Source of the DNA: Pterobdella sp. o SKG-2022
Taxonomy: Eukaryota > Annelida > Clitellata > Hirudinida > Piscicolidae
Direction: 5' to 3'
DNA: 64,000 bases
Assembly: GCA_964035795.1 (NCBI GenBank)
Contig: OZ038321.1
Location: forward strand, 4,568,804 to 4,632,803
In this document: positions 34,950-47,050 of the stretch, piece by piece
Position numbering within the stretch: position 1 is the first letter of the stretch
Layout: every line of letters begins with the position of its first letter
Position numbers and translations under genes: made by a program
The notes under the pieces: generated by a model
The model's database searches: none
Told to the model about the DNA's origin: nothing
What the model saw: only the letters and a program-made list of their open reading frames with translations

Positions 34950-37255
34950 GAAATTGGAAGTTATATTGATAGAGCTTTTCTGATGACATGGGCTGTGCCG
35001 CTTAGAACTATCTTCTGGATTTCTCTGAGAGAAGGATTGCCGGGTATTTTATCGAGAAAATCTTCGGTTCCTTTTTTGACCAGGCCCAGTGCACCTATTA
35101 CAACTGGGATAGTTCTAGCTCTGAGATGCCACATTTTTCCATTTTCAATCTTCAAGTCTTTATACTTGGAGAGCTTTTCAAATGTTTTGAATGATACATT
35201 TTTATCTGACGGCACGCTCATGTCAATTAGATAACAGACATTGTTTAGAAAATTCTTCACAACAACGTCTGGTCCGTTGGCTTGTATTGTGCGGTCCGTC
35301 TGGATTGGGAAATCCCAAAGAATCATAAAATTTGGACCATCAGTAATTGGCTCCGAGTGATGTTCGTACCAGTTTATCTTCGTACTCACCTTAAAGTGGT
35401 TACAGATTTTCCAGTGGAGATATTGACCTACCCCATCGTGTCTTCTTTTGTATTCTCCGGGTGTGAGAACAGAGCATCCAGGTATAAGGTGGTCAATAGT
35501 CTCAACTCTCTCACCACAGAACCTGCATTTGGGGTCAGTCTCATTTCGAATTATATTTGCCTGATAATTCCTGGTAAAAAGGCTTTGGTCTTGAGCAGCA
35601 AATATAAACCCTTCTGTCTCTGCTTTTAGTTCTGAGCTGGAGAGCCACTGGAGGGTTGCTTCAACGTCCACTTCGGTATTTTGAAGCCGTGCTGCGTACT
35701 GTCCATGAAGTGGTTTACTTTGCTTCAACCCTTTGATTTTGGACATTTCTCTGGCTTTATAAGTATTTTTATTTGGAGTAGGTAGATCGCAGTCGAGTAC
35801 AAATTTAATTTCTGGGTAAATTTTAGACTCTTTGGTGATTGAATGACTTTTTTTTGAGTTTTCATGTTGGCTTACTAACTTCAACATCCAGTCATTGGTT
35901 TTTTTCAAATATTTATCCAGTCCAATGGTTGAAGTCTTATAGCTGAGTTCAAGTTGTATTAAGCCTCTTCCTCTTTTTTGTCTTGGTATGTACAGTCGAT
36001 CTACATCTGCTTTTGGATGATGCATTCTATTTATAGTGAGTTTTTTTCTTATTTTTGCATCTAGTCTCTTGATTTCATTAAGGTTCTAATTTATAATATT
36101 TAATAGTTAATTGCTATTATTATGTTTTCAGCGTTAAGTTCAGCTTTCATTATGGATCTTATTCGTCTTAGGCATTCTTTTCTTATTTTTTCTTTCATTT
36201 TTGAATTTTGTATGCCATCTCCTTCATCCATTTCTAAATGTTTATACGCTTCACCTGGTTCTAGGTCTTTTATCGTAGTATTTATATCAAGCTGGACGTT
36301 TTGCCATGTGGTTAGCTTTCCTTTGATGAAGGTTGCTTTGACACACTTTTCAAGTCCAAAATCCATGTTAATATCATCACTGAATTTTTTAACAGTGTTG
36401 AGGATCCCAGTTTGTACATTGTCATTTTTTGCAAATGTTTTTAGATCATCCATATATAGCAGATGGTTGACCTTTTTTTCCTGCTTTTGTTTCATAACCA
36501 TACCCAGTTTCGTTGATGAGTGTTGACAGTGGAGCTAGAGCAAGGCAAAACAGAAGTGGGGATAGTGAGTCGCCTTGAAAGATTCCTCTTTTAATGTTGA
36601 ACTTGAGTTTGCCTTCTTGGTGATTCAAAAGATGTCTCTTAAATAACTGTTGTTTTTTCTTTATTTTTGAATATTTATCATTTTTATTTCTGTCAGTATA
36701 GATAAGTCATGTCGCAAACAATTGATTTTTTTTTCAATTTTTCGATGCCAATTAGGCTTTTGATTTTTATTTGAATCTGTCTTTTCTTTAATTTTGATTT
36801 TCAAGGAATCAATTATAACCCAGCTAGCTGCATACATCAAATGGTTAATATTTGTGAGCGACAAGTTTAGTGGTAATTTAGCTATCAATTGATGAATTGC
36901 TTCATTCACTAATGCTAAGATTAGTTTAGTTTTTTGGTCAGATATTAATTTTGGAACTGCTTGTCTATCATACATTTGTATTTCTTTTATATTTCTATAT
37001 CTTTTTAGTATTTCTTCTTTTAGCTCGTTTATTTTTATCTTTTCTATATCATTATGATTTTTATTTTTATCAGCATTATTATTATTACTAATATTATCAT
37101 CATAATCATTATTTCTACTATTAATTCTGTAATTATTATCACTAACAATCTTTTTATTATTATTATCATCATCATCATCATCATCATTGTTATTATTAAT
37201 ACTGATAATATTATTATTAGCATCATTATTATTGTTATTATTTCTATTACCTTCA

Positions 37256-37289
<34 letters not shown>

Positions 37290-37609
37290 GCCGGCTTATT
37301 TATATGACCGTCTTTCCATTAGACAGACTTCTGAGTCTCTCAGGTCTTCCAACTCTGGTTTATTCCTACATCAGCCTGTCTCTTCTAACCCTTTTTTACA
37401 TCGCTCCTTCTCGAATATCGCCCTTCACTTATGGAACTCTCTTCCACTTAATGTCCGTCTTTCACCTTTTCTTAAAATTTTTCGCAAGCGTTTAAAAACG
37501 CATCTTTATAGCCAAATTTCTTTCTCATAGGCCTTTTGATTAGAACAGCGCCTCTGCAGCAAACCTAGTTTGCAAACTGCGCGCCCTACAAATAATAATA
37601 ATAATAATA

Positions 37610-37641
<32 letters not shown>

Positions 37642-38212
37642 CAATATTATTATTGTTATTATTATATTTTTTATTACCCTTATTTTTATTTTTATTACTA
37701 TTATCATCATGATCATCATCATTATTGTTATTATTATTATTCTCCTTACTATTATTTCGGTTTTTATTATCGTTATTATTTCCTTTTTGGGTAGCATTTA
37801 TAACCTGTTCTTTAATTTGTTCTAAAGCTATTTCAGTCAGTTTTTTATTGCGAATGATGTATCTTCTTTGATTCGCGAATTTATTTGCCTCCATGTTTTT
37901 TATCTTGTTGCTTTCATTATTGCGTTTGCACCATATTATGTAGGTATCATTAGTATTGTTACTAGACATTGGGTTTTTCAGAGTATAGTAAAAACAATAG
38001 ATAACTTCCTTATACTCTTCTCTAGTCCATTTATTTTTTTTTCTTTGAAATAAATCTGAGTCGCCAGAGGTGGGTAAAATCCCAAGGTTTTCATTTTGAG
38101 AGAAGTTCGATCTATCAGCGAATTTTTCGACCTCAGTCTGATCATTTACTGAAGGTCGCGTCCCTTGTTTGACCGCGGGAAGAACGATGCGGGATTCTTT
38201 CATTTTATTGAT
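34950..38212 (-). mobile_element. Broken non-LTR retrotransposon with restriction-like endonuclease
   Basis: Minus strand, 5' to 3'. An N-terminal block at 37800-38203 (with WTREEYKEVIYCFYYTL) is followed by a block at 36661-36975 (with NINHLMYAASWVI). The reverse transcriptase remnant at 36446-36660 has FNIKRGIFQGDSLSPLLF. At 36100-36501 is the catalytic YMDD (36445-36456). The C-terminal frame at 34961-36025 has 354 codons. That C-terminal part has the zinc motif C167, C170, H179, C184 and then a PD-(D/E)xK pattern (Pro252-Asp253, Asp268, Lys280), the restriction-like endonuclease of R2/R4/NeSL/CRE-type elements. Most of the reverse transcriptase fingers and palm before RRGIFQG-type sequence is deleted, there is a frameshift near 36475, and a second LINE tail plus microsatellites interrupts the region 37020-37790. 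The clade is not determined. Non-functional. Confidence 0.88.
37290..37640 (+). mobile_element. LINE 3' end, copy 2, nested in the broken LINE
   Basis: The plus-strand frame ends HLWNSLPLNVRLSPFLKIF followed by KRLKTHLY, the usual C-terminal block of CR1/L2/jockey-like LINEs. A short 3' untranslated segment (CCTCTGCAGCAAACC, AAACTGCGCGCCC) and an ATA/ATT tail follow. Same family as 24580-24885. It is inserted in opposite orientation into the element at 34950-38212. Confidence 0.8.
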
Positions 38213-40429
38213 ATCTGATTTTTTGAAATTTTTGAAGGTCGTTTGTTGTTTTCTTTGCTTGTGAGTTTGGTTTGATTGTATGTTTTTAAATTTTTTAATT
38301 ATTATTACTATTTAATTTTTTTATTATCAATATTTTATTATTTCACTTATTTATAATTTTATTAGTTCTTATTTTAATTATTTATTATTGATTTTTAAGG
38401 GTTATAATTATTTTTAGATTGTTATACTTTCTTTGTTGTTAGATCTATTTATAGTTCTTTAATTGCTGGTAACTTGTTTATACAGCGGCCATCTTTTATA
38501 TAAGTTATCCAACTTTGGTTGAAATTTTGAAACACGCAGAAGTGCAAAAAGACAATTTTTGAACTTTTATTAAATTTATCATCGCTTTTTTTCACAACAT
38601 CTCGTTTTTTTTCCGTGTTTGAATCAAGTTTTTTCTGAAGCAATACGAAGCTGACCAGCAAAACTTTATTATTCCTTAAATACTTTAGATTTTCCAATCA
38701 ATTATGTTCAAATTTTGTTCTTTACTTGATTTTAGTTATTTATAAATAAATATTTGCAAATAAAAACGCTGTTACAATAATTCATGAAATCAACGGGGCC
38801 CACTTCACTCGAGTAACGCAAACCGACCTCCTTCTTATTATTATTCTTGTAGTATTCTTTTTTATGATAATTATTATAATGATAATTTTTTCAATAGTAA
38901 TTATCATTATAATAATAATAAAAGAAATTTGTAAACGTTATTATTATAGATATTAATACTGCTGTAATATTATAGTGGCGTTGTATAAATGATGGATAAT
39001 ACCAAAATAAATATTCTATAAACTAGGCAAACATTATTTTATAGATCTCATATCTGTATTCCTAATTACCTAATGATTCTGTCAAGATTGAAAGCATAAT
39101 TTTTAAAAAATTTCAAATATTATTCAGAAGTTTAGTTAGCAATAAATATTTAGGGTGTGAACACTTGAAATGCTTAGCTTATGTAAATTTTAAATATTAA
39201 AACTGAAAATTTGAAAGTTTGATAAGCGAAAAATTTGGAGTAATACAAAGTTAAATATTCGTAGACATCCAAATATAACTTGACTATTTATTTAACTTTA
39301 TTTATTCAAAGTAATTAGTTTATTTCTAACTAAGCAATAAATATATTTGAAATTTATTTTTTTTAAAAATAATGTGATTATACAAAAACTTATGCAGATT
39401 AAATGAAAAATGTCCAATACTACAACTAATCAAAATTCCCATGTCTTTTCGAGCTCATGCCATTTTGTATGTTTTATTGATTTTTTTAAATTAACGAGCG
39501 GTGTTTGAAATATTTACTCGATTCACCAAACTCCTCGTTAAATGGATTAGATTTATCGAATGAAACTTATGAATTTTTTGGTTGGGGCTTTTATATATGT
39601 ATAATGCATCTGTTTGGTGTTATCAAATGGAAACATAAATAGCAAAAATCTCTAATGAAATTTGATGGATAAAAGAATAAATTAAATTAAATTGTATAGT
39701 GTTTGAGCTGTTAGATGAATACCCAAGCTTAATTGAAGCCGAGAGATAATTCAATAAACATATGATATAAACAATCTATAACATTATTATACATGGTAGA
39801 TTAATCATACAATGTAGAACTGTTGCGGAAGCAGATTTTACTGTCTATTGATTATACAAAATTGATTCAATCATTTCATATTCTCTCTTAATGCTGTTCT
39901 ATGGGCATTATGAATAATGGAATCATTGCATCGAAGGAGAACAAAAGGTGCAGAGACATCTTTTTTATGCTAATTCTTGTTCATCTGGTAGGAGGTCTCT
40001 CGTGTTTTCACAGCAGAAAATACTCTTACGTGTAATCATTTTGCAGTATTGTGGTTTGTTCATTATTCATTATGAAGAGTTCAGTTTCTTAGTTATTCAT
40101 GACCATGTTATTTGGCCTTATTGTTAGCATGTTTTATGATCATGTGTATGAGATGGCAAGTTCTTGTTATTTTTTTGACAGCATGAAATTTTGAATTTAA
40201 CGTATGGTGAAATATTATTAAAAATTAGTCTCTATTTTTGGTATTTTGAGGCTTTTTATTTGCGTTTCGGATAACTAGCGTTGGTGCATTTAAAAAACAC
40301 TTGTGAATTTCCTTATGTCAAATGTAAACATAAATTGTTATAAATTTATTGTTAGAGTACTTTTTCGTTTGAAACGTTTGCAATCAATATAATGTAACGA
40401 AATACACTGAAAAAGTGTTAATTGTTGAC

Positions 40430-40500
40430 CCAACACTGGATCGAACCCGTTAATTTTAGATAAATAGTCTAATGCTCTACTAGCTGAGCTCTATGAACTG
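40430..40500 (-). repeat. tRNA-derived SINE head
   Basis: On the minus strand: GAGCTCAGCTAGTAGAGC (A box), a stem containing TAGACTATTTATCTAAAA, and GGGTTCGATCC (B box). There is no intact acceptor stem, so it is not a functional tRNA. Confidence 0.7.
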
Positions 40501-41825
40501 AAAACGCATATTCCAGTTTCTACCGGCTTGTTGAAAGACCCACTTAGTGCCCCTCTTTCAACTTATATTAACACTTGTGACTTGAAATAGTGGAAAACAA
40601 TAATTTGTGTGACTAAGCTGAATTAAAAGCAGCTAGTTGGAGATGCTTTCAAAAACTTCGTGAGAGACCTTCAAGAGTAAGCTTCAAGTTAGGATGGTCG
40701 TTGAACGGCTGAAACAAACTGCCATCTTGTTTTTTTTTTGACTTGTATATTTTCAACACAGCTTGGGAGCTAGCGGGTAAGTTAATTTCTTCTCTATGAG
40801 ATTGAGAATTATTCCATAAATTTTATGCCCGTGGGCTTCATATTGGAACTCTGTCAGCTATTTAACTTATTATGAGTTTAAGTTTAAGAATTTCAAAATT
40901 GATGCTGAAATTCACAATAAATCGTGGGTTTCAAGGTGGGGTCCAAGTTTAAGCTTTCAAATTTAATGCTTTTATCAATCCAAAGTAAAATAAAATTATT
41001 CAGCATTAAATTACTATTTATATATAAACTAATGTTGAATAGTTGAGGTTTTACTATATGAAATAAAGACACAGACGATGTCTTTAAAAATGTCCCTAAA
41101 TGCTTGTATGAAGCTTTTCGTTCGCAGTGTAACATTTCATCAACTTCCCACGTACTTGAAGATTTTATGTTTTCAACGAAAAGTTTTATACTATATATAA
41201 AAATCATTTAATATTCAAAAATCCTGTGTTTTGTTAAAGACATGTTATTTTTTTTTTTATTTAGGTTTTTTAAGATTTTCTAATCTATAACGAGGAATTC
41301 CAGATACATATATTTTTCAAACAAAACTAATATTTTCGGAAAATTTTAATTTTTTGAAATTCATCAGTGTATTTTTTAAAAAAAGAAAAGATAAAGAAAA
41401 AAATCAAGAAAACGTTTTGAATGATGCAAAATTTGGTTTATTGAATTATTTGTAAAAAAAAAACGTACTAAAATACTCGTAAGTTTATTACTTATTGTTT
41501 TATTGATTTCCATATATTTTTATCTTATATTTTTTCATTTTTTTTTGTATCTTATAGACATAACTTCCTTATTCATAGGCATAACGTGGCATTCTTTGTC
41601 TTCAGAGAGCACGAATCGATTTTTTTTTCATTGTTTGGTTATTTCTACTTCATTTTTTGGATTATTTCCAATTATTTTTTATGTTCAATTATTTTTTTTG
41701 TTTATAGGATTCTCTTATTTTGAATATTTCAGTTGCAGCCAAAGTTCGTTTTGTTCACCAGGGCGTATGTTTTGTTGAATTATTTCTCTTTTCGAGTTTT
41801 CTCATTTTTAATCATTTTGTTTTAT

Positions 41826-41903
41826 AATGCTATAATTTTTGATAAGTTTAGCCTTATCATAAAACGTTTTATGATAAGGCAAAACTTATCGAAAATTATA
41901 GCT
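41826..41903. repeat. Near-perfect foldback hairpin, family C
   Basis: CTATAATTTTTGATAAGTTT, then AGCCTTATCATAAAACG, and immediately the inverse CGTTTTATGATAAGGC with AAAACTTATCGAAAATTATAG. Arms are about 37 nt with essentially no loop. Half-copies lie near 31497, 33390 and 56945-57062. Confidence 0.9.
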
Positions 41904-42144
41904 TTTGATTCTCAATAAATGTATTAAAAATTCCTTTTATTTGATGTTTTTTGTTACAAAATATTGAAGAAAAATACATACAATGTTTCTGAGAAGTTTC
42001 AGAAGTGAGAATGAATAAATGTGGCAAGCTAAAGTTGAGCAAGCTCCCACAGTTTTTATCCTCAAAATCCTTCCTATTTCCATAATCAATGTTAGCTTCA
42101 GCTCAAAAGTCTTTTTTTCCTATTGTATATTAGAAAAAACAAGT

Positions 42145-42420
42145 ACTATAAAAAGCATGATGTTTTTGTACTGACCAATAGGATTGAAGCAGAAAAGACC
42201 AATCATAGAATTTAAAAAAAAACACATTAACATTCATTAAATATCATAAAACATAATGTTATAACACAGAGACACTCCATAACACATAACAGCTTCATAA
42301 CACATAACAACATTATAACACACTGTAAATACTGTATTTTTTCTGACAAACCCTATGATTGGTTCTTTCTGCTTCAACCCTATTGGTCAGTGAAAAAAAC
42401 TTTATGCTTTTTAAAGTAAA
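42145..42420. mobile_element. MITE with long terminal inverted repeats
   Basis: The left end has ATAAAAAGCATGATGTTTTT, then GACCAATAGGATTGAAGCAG and ACCAATCATAGAATTT. The right end carries the inverse: AACCCTATGATTGGTTCTTT, CTGCTTCAACCCTATTGGTC and AAAAGCATAAAG on the opposite strand. TIRs are about 65 nt, internal length about 140 nt, with no coding capacity. The interior repeats CATAACACATAACA units. Confidence 0.85.
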
Positions 42421-42949
42421 CGTGAACTTCCACTATCAACATAATGGCTTGTTATTTTCCATGAAATGAAAATATTCATTTTATAATATTCGATAAATTC
42501 ATGGGAAAAATTTTTTTACTTCTACCTTAAATCATACTTTTACTTAATGGAGAGTGGGTTACTTACGGAGAACAAGCGAAAAATATTTCTAATGAATTGA
42601 ATGGACACAAATAAAATGCTAACTTAACACTTTCGATTGTATTTTAACTGTTTTGGGTCAGACTAATTTAGTTATTTATAAAAATAATTTTTTTTACATG
42701 GAAGTTCTTGAAATTATGCTAAACTTCAAGCAAAAATAAAAAAAGATCCAAGACTATTGAAAGCAATGGCTTATAAAGGAATTATTGAAGTAGTAATGAC
42801 AAAAATGAATATGTGGTCACCTCTATCATCGTTATCATCTTCAAGTCAGATGAGTTTATCAGATTAATAAAAAAAAAAAATTAAAATACAACTTCCAAAT
42901 TTTAAATAATTATATTAATTATTTTTCTAAATTTAGTTTTTTTTTATTT

Positions 42950-44160
42950 CAAATCATTTTATTCTTTTAAATGCACATTAACATGCTTGAAATTTCCGAA
43001 GCCTTTGATACAGTAAACAGGGAAAAGCTTTTCAACCACTTAGAAACACTACTAGGGCCGGACGAAACATAAGTCAAGAAAATCTTGATAAACGAAACTT
43101 CAATACAATATAAAATCGAAAGTCACCTTAGTAAAAAATTTCAAACACCGTTGTTATCCAAGAAGATCATCTTGGGTTCTAAAAATTTGTGGACCGAGCT
43201 TGTGAGAGCAACTGAGCTCATGGAGCAATGTAGGTTCTTGATGGAAACCTGAGAGCCCCTCTCCCCATCCAAGTCTAAAACGCTTGAAGTGAAAAAAGAC
43301 TCTTTAAGGGTAGTTTTATTTTTTATTCATTATCATGCATTAACTATCAGGATAGGTGTGAAAAAAACAAATTGTACACACAAAATTGATTTATAGAACC
43401 AAAATATGCCGATGACATTACATCCGAACATCAAGTTTAGCATATTAACTACAATATACATAGCCAACTACTGAAGTGAAATTTGAAATAATTCTACACA
43501 AAACTTAAGAACTTACTGTCTCCAGCAACACTATACAACTTGACTTCAAGAAATACAAAAACGCTAGGTTGTTTCATTCCCAAAAACACCGAAATAAAAT
43601 AATTACAAAAATAAATAATTTTAAAAAAATAATGAGATGTTAAAAGGAAAAAAGACAAACATAGAACAAAAAACTAGGATATTTAAAGCATATACCAAAA
43701 GTGTCTTTCTATCAAATAGTGAAGTGTGGCTTGACCCAAATACAAAAAAACAAATCAAGTGCTTTTGAACGTATATTGCTAAACAATACGTCAATTATAG
43801 ACTTGCCCAAAAAAAAAATCAGTAAAAATATTCACAAAATAACAAAAGTAGACACAATAATTAAAATAAGACGCCTCATTGGTTAAAATATTTTATGAGA
43901 CTCTCAATGGAAACTCCCGCTTATAAAGATCTACAAGAAGTTTCGAAGCCTAAGAGAAGAATGCGAGAATGACCTTTCTTTATCTGGTGGTCAAAAAAAA
44001 TGCAAGACCTAATCTCTTACCGAGGAAAAAGTTCGAATAAACTAATTTGAGACTTTCATAAACTAATAGAAATATGCTGTGTTAGGAAGAGATATAGAAG
44101 AATTGTGAATCATGCGACGTCTATAAAGCTTGGAATAACATGAACCATATTCAAATTTTT
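42950..44160 (+). mobile_element. Decayed RTE-like LINE, reverse transcriptase and C-terminal region
   Basis: EAFDTVNREKLFNHLETLLG (reverse transcriptase motif A) near 42995, then YADDI at 43405-43419 (motif C), and at 43701-43886 a frame with SAFERILLN and KITKVDTIIKIRRL, matching the C-terminal RTKV-D-I-RI-LKW block of many non-LTR elements. Multiple stops. Broken. Confidence 0.75.
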
Positions 44161-44699
44161 ATTTTAAATTTGATTTAATCAATATTTTAACGTAATAGAA
44201 AATTTAATATTTTGAAAATTTATTTTTTGTCAGCAGCATGCGTCGATCTTTTCATTCCACTTGCAGGTTTGAAAATAATAATGGTGACGAAACAAACTTT
44301 TGATGCACACTGACTGTCACTAAAAATTTTTCAGATAGATGATTTATAACCATTAAGCAAGCTTTAGTTCCATCGTACCGCTCAAACTAAAACCTCTAAA
44401 ACCCCTTTCTTCCTTATCGCTCATTCTATAACTTTTTTGGCACCTTACCAAGCCCTTTTTCTAGGTTCACAAAACAACTGTAAAAATTCTTACTTTTATC
44501 TCTTCATTCCTTTTGAAGTCTTTTATAAAGAAACAAGGCGTCTGTTGTGCCAACACACGTAAATGTTTTACCTAAAATGACACATAATATATTGAGTAAT
44601 ATATATATGTATTTTTTTAAATTCTGTTTTCATTAGTTAATTTCGTTCATTATTTACTTTGTAGTTAATTTCCTATTTTCATATAACTTTTTGTAGATC

Positions 44700-44850
44700 A
44701 AAAAGTAAATGGGCCTAATGCGAAAAAAATTCAAATCAAATATTTTTAACACCAAAGTGAAGAAATTTGTTGTTTTCACATATAATGTTAGTACAATGTT
44801 GGACGACTGTTGGTTGACAAAATGCATAGGTGAACACGATAAAAGGTTAA
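44700..44850 (+). mobile_element. LINE endonuclease N-terminal fragment
   Basis: The frame reads FVVFTYNVSTMLDDCWLTK, resembling the TYNVRTL start of LINE-encoded AP-type endonucleases, and then loses similarity. Separate from the element at 42950 because the order is wrong for one copy. Confidence 0.5.
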
Positions 44851-45684
44851 GAAAGTTGGAGAATATAATAAAAAAACATATATTTAAGAAAAAATTTAAT
44901 ATAATATCAATAAAAATCCCTTTATATACTCATTTGGCTACTTATCATATAGAGAGCATACCATTGTAAATTTTCATGGAAATTTTGATAATAAAATAAT
45001 ATTCAGTTATGGATATTTTATATACTATAAATATAATAAAATTATAGTTTCTTCAATGTAAAATTGTTCACTTTTTCAAACTCCAATTTTATAATACGAA
45101 AAACTTGTCCAAGCTTCAATTTTATTGGCTTGAGATTGCCCTCTGATTGGTCTGCCTATAAAAACGCTTCACTCTATCACCGCCCATTATTATATGTTAT
45201 ATTATTTCCGTTGAACATCATTTTACAAGTGAATTTCTCAATTGGTTAATCAATGGAAAAATTTATTGAACAAAACATATGCAAACACCTGCCATCTTTA
45301 CTTATGAGTGATGCAATGATGCAACCGTATGTGACCTAGGCTATGTGTTTTAAGCTAGACTGACTTTAATACAAATTTTTGTTTGAAGTCTGTAACAAAA
45401 GGGGTTTGAATGGAAACTGTTTTATATAATTGTTTTGTTGTTTTATTTAGTTTGAATTTGTGAGAAGTTATTTTATGAGAGTATTTTATCATTTTGGTGT
45501 AGTTTCAAGGAGTTATTTTCTATACATAATTTCTGAAATATTTCTTCTAACACTCTTTGTGATTATAATAAAGATGAAACTGAAGATGGTGAAATTTACT
45601 TTGTTATTTCTTTTAATTCTATTTCATCATTAAATTATATAATGTTATATATTAAAATTATTTTGTGTACTTTCTCGCTCATCA

Positions 45685-45765
45685 AGTAGCGCTTTGTGAA
45701 AGCTATCATTTGCACATTCGAACACGATTAGAATGACCTTAAGGTCGACTTACTTTACTTGTCTT
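45685..45765 (+). repeat. SINE body copy
   Basis: CAAGTAGCGCTTTGTGAAAG followed by a TGACCTTAAGGTCGACTTA end, as in the other body copies. Confidence 0.65.
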
Positions 45766-46439
45766 GCTTATGTCATTTTTACTGAATATATAAAAAATTT
45801 TTTAATTGTTAGAAGAACAAACTGAAAAATACTTCTTTTTTTTTTCACAGACTCTGCTTTCATTAGAGCGCATTTATATTGTTCTTCAGGAGATCCTTTC
45901 AATATTATATTCAATATACTTGAAGTGTTTTTTTGAATAAGTGTCTACAAAGAAAGATTTCGAATAAATTGTTAACATAGCAGAGTAAGTGTCAAATGGG
46001 ATATAATATCTTTTCAATATTTATTAAAATATAATTGGGTTTTTACAATTTTCGTTTTTAAACGTCAAAAATTTTTGACTTTGAAGATACGTTTATTACA
46101 GGGAAAAATATGCCATAAATCATTAGATACTCATGGATTACATCAAAACTGAATTTGTAAAAAATGTTTTTTTACTGTAATAAAAGTATCTTTAGAATTC
46201 TCAATTTTTGACGAATAAAAACGAAAATTATAAAAATACAAGATACTTAAGATGTCTCTAAAAAATTAAGTTTTTACAGACGAAGGCAAAACAAACAGCT
46301 GAAGTATGGGAAAGGCGGATCTTAAATTTAATAATTTCAATTTCAAATTCAAAATCGTTACGTCGGACGCAGTCTATAAAATTCGTTTCAAATCAATGGT
46401 CACTTTTATAAATTATTTTTTACGAGTATTAATAGTTTG

Positions 46440-46715
46440 AACCAACTGCTGCCAATCTCAGTTATTGGGACATCTTTATCAGCTCGGCGAGGGAACTCCC
46501 CTTCTCGTGGTGCCGGTTGTGCATCCCTACAAGAGTGTTGAAGAGGTTCTTAAATACGCCAGCTTTTGACTACAGAGTATTTCAAAAATCCATCTATCAT
46601 TTTTTTTACCAAAAGTCACAAACAACTTGAAGCTACAAGTTTTGTTGCGGTAATCGCTTCAATGAGTGTTGGAAAGACTTTGGAAGTTAGCGCTCAACAA
46701 CAACAACAAGATTCT
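46440..46715 (+). repeat. Dispersed repeat, 3' end shared with 8290-8480
   Basis: AGAGTGTTGAAGAGGTTCTT, then CCAGCTTTTGACTACAGAG, AAAAGTCACAAACAACTTGA and GGAAGTTAGCGCTCAACAAC, with the same order and spacing as the end of the LINE-like copy at 7655-8480. It ends in a CAA tail. The pair defines the 3' end of one LINE family. Confidence 0.8.
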
Positions 46716-47050
46716 TGAAAAAATAATTCCATAAGATTTTATTTCATAAGTCTTAGTTAATAGTTGAGACATATACTTTCAACAATTGGGTTACAGGTAG
46801 GTGCAACTGAACCAAAAAGGCTTGTATGTAAAAAATTTTTATTGTGAGAAACACTAGTTTTTTTAAACATTTTAAATAAAAAAAAACTTGAATAACGTTT
46901 GAATTAAAAATAAATTTTCAAATAAAAGTTGCAATCGAGTTTTGTTTTCACATTTATAACTGTTTTCACTTTTAAATATGGTTTTTTATTTGCAACAGTA
47001 CCGTGCTTGCTTTTAACTTGACTCTTATTGAAACATAATTTATCATAAAA

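Larger units (their letters stand above)
38213..42140. other. Gene-poor AT-rich region
   Basis: No gene is supported. It contains an inverted tRNA-like head (40430-40500, B box GGTTCGATCC on the minus strand), a perfect foldback (41826-41903) and low-complexity T-rich stretches. Confidence 0.5.

Noticed and set aside
37044..37800. Several frames of Ile/Met/Asn-rich protein on both strands
   Set aside because: ATT, ATC and related microsatellites read as protein. They interrupt the broken LINE.
43701..43886. Short plus-strand gene
   Set aside because: The peptide matches the C-terminal block of non-LTR retrotransposon proteins and belongs to the decayed LINE at 42950-44160.
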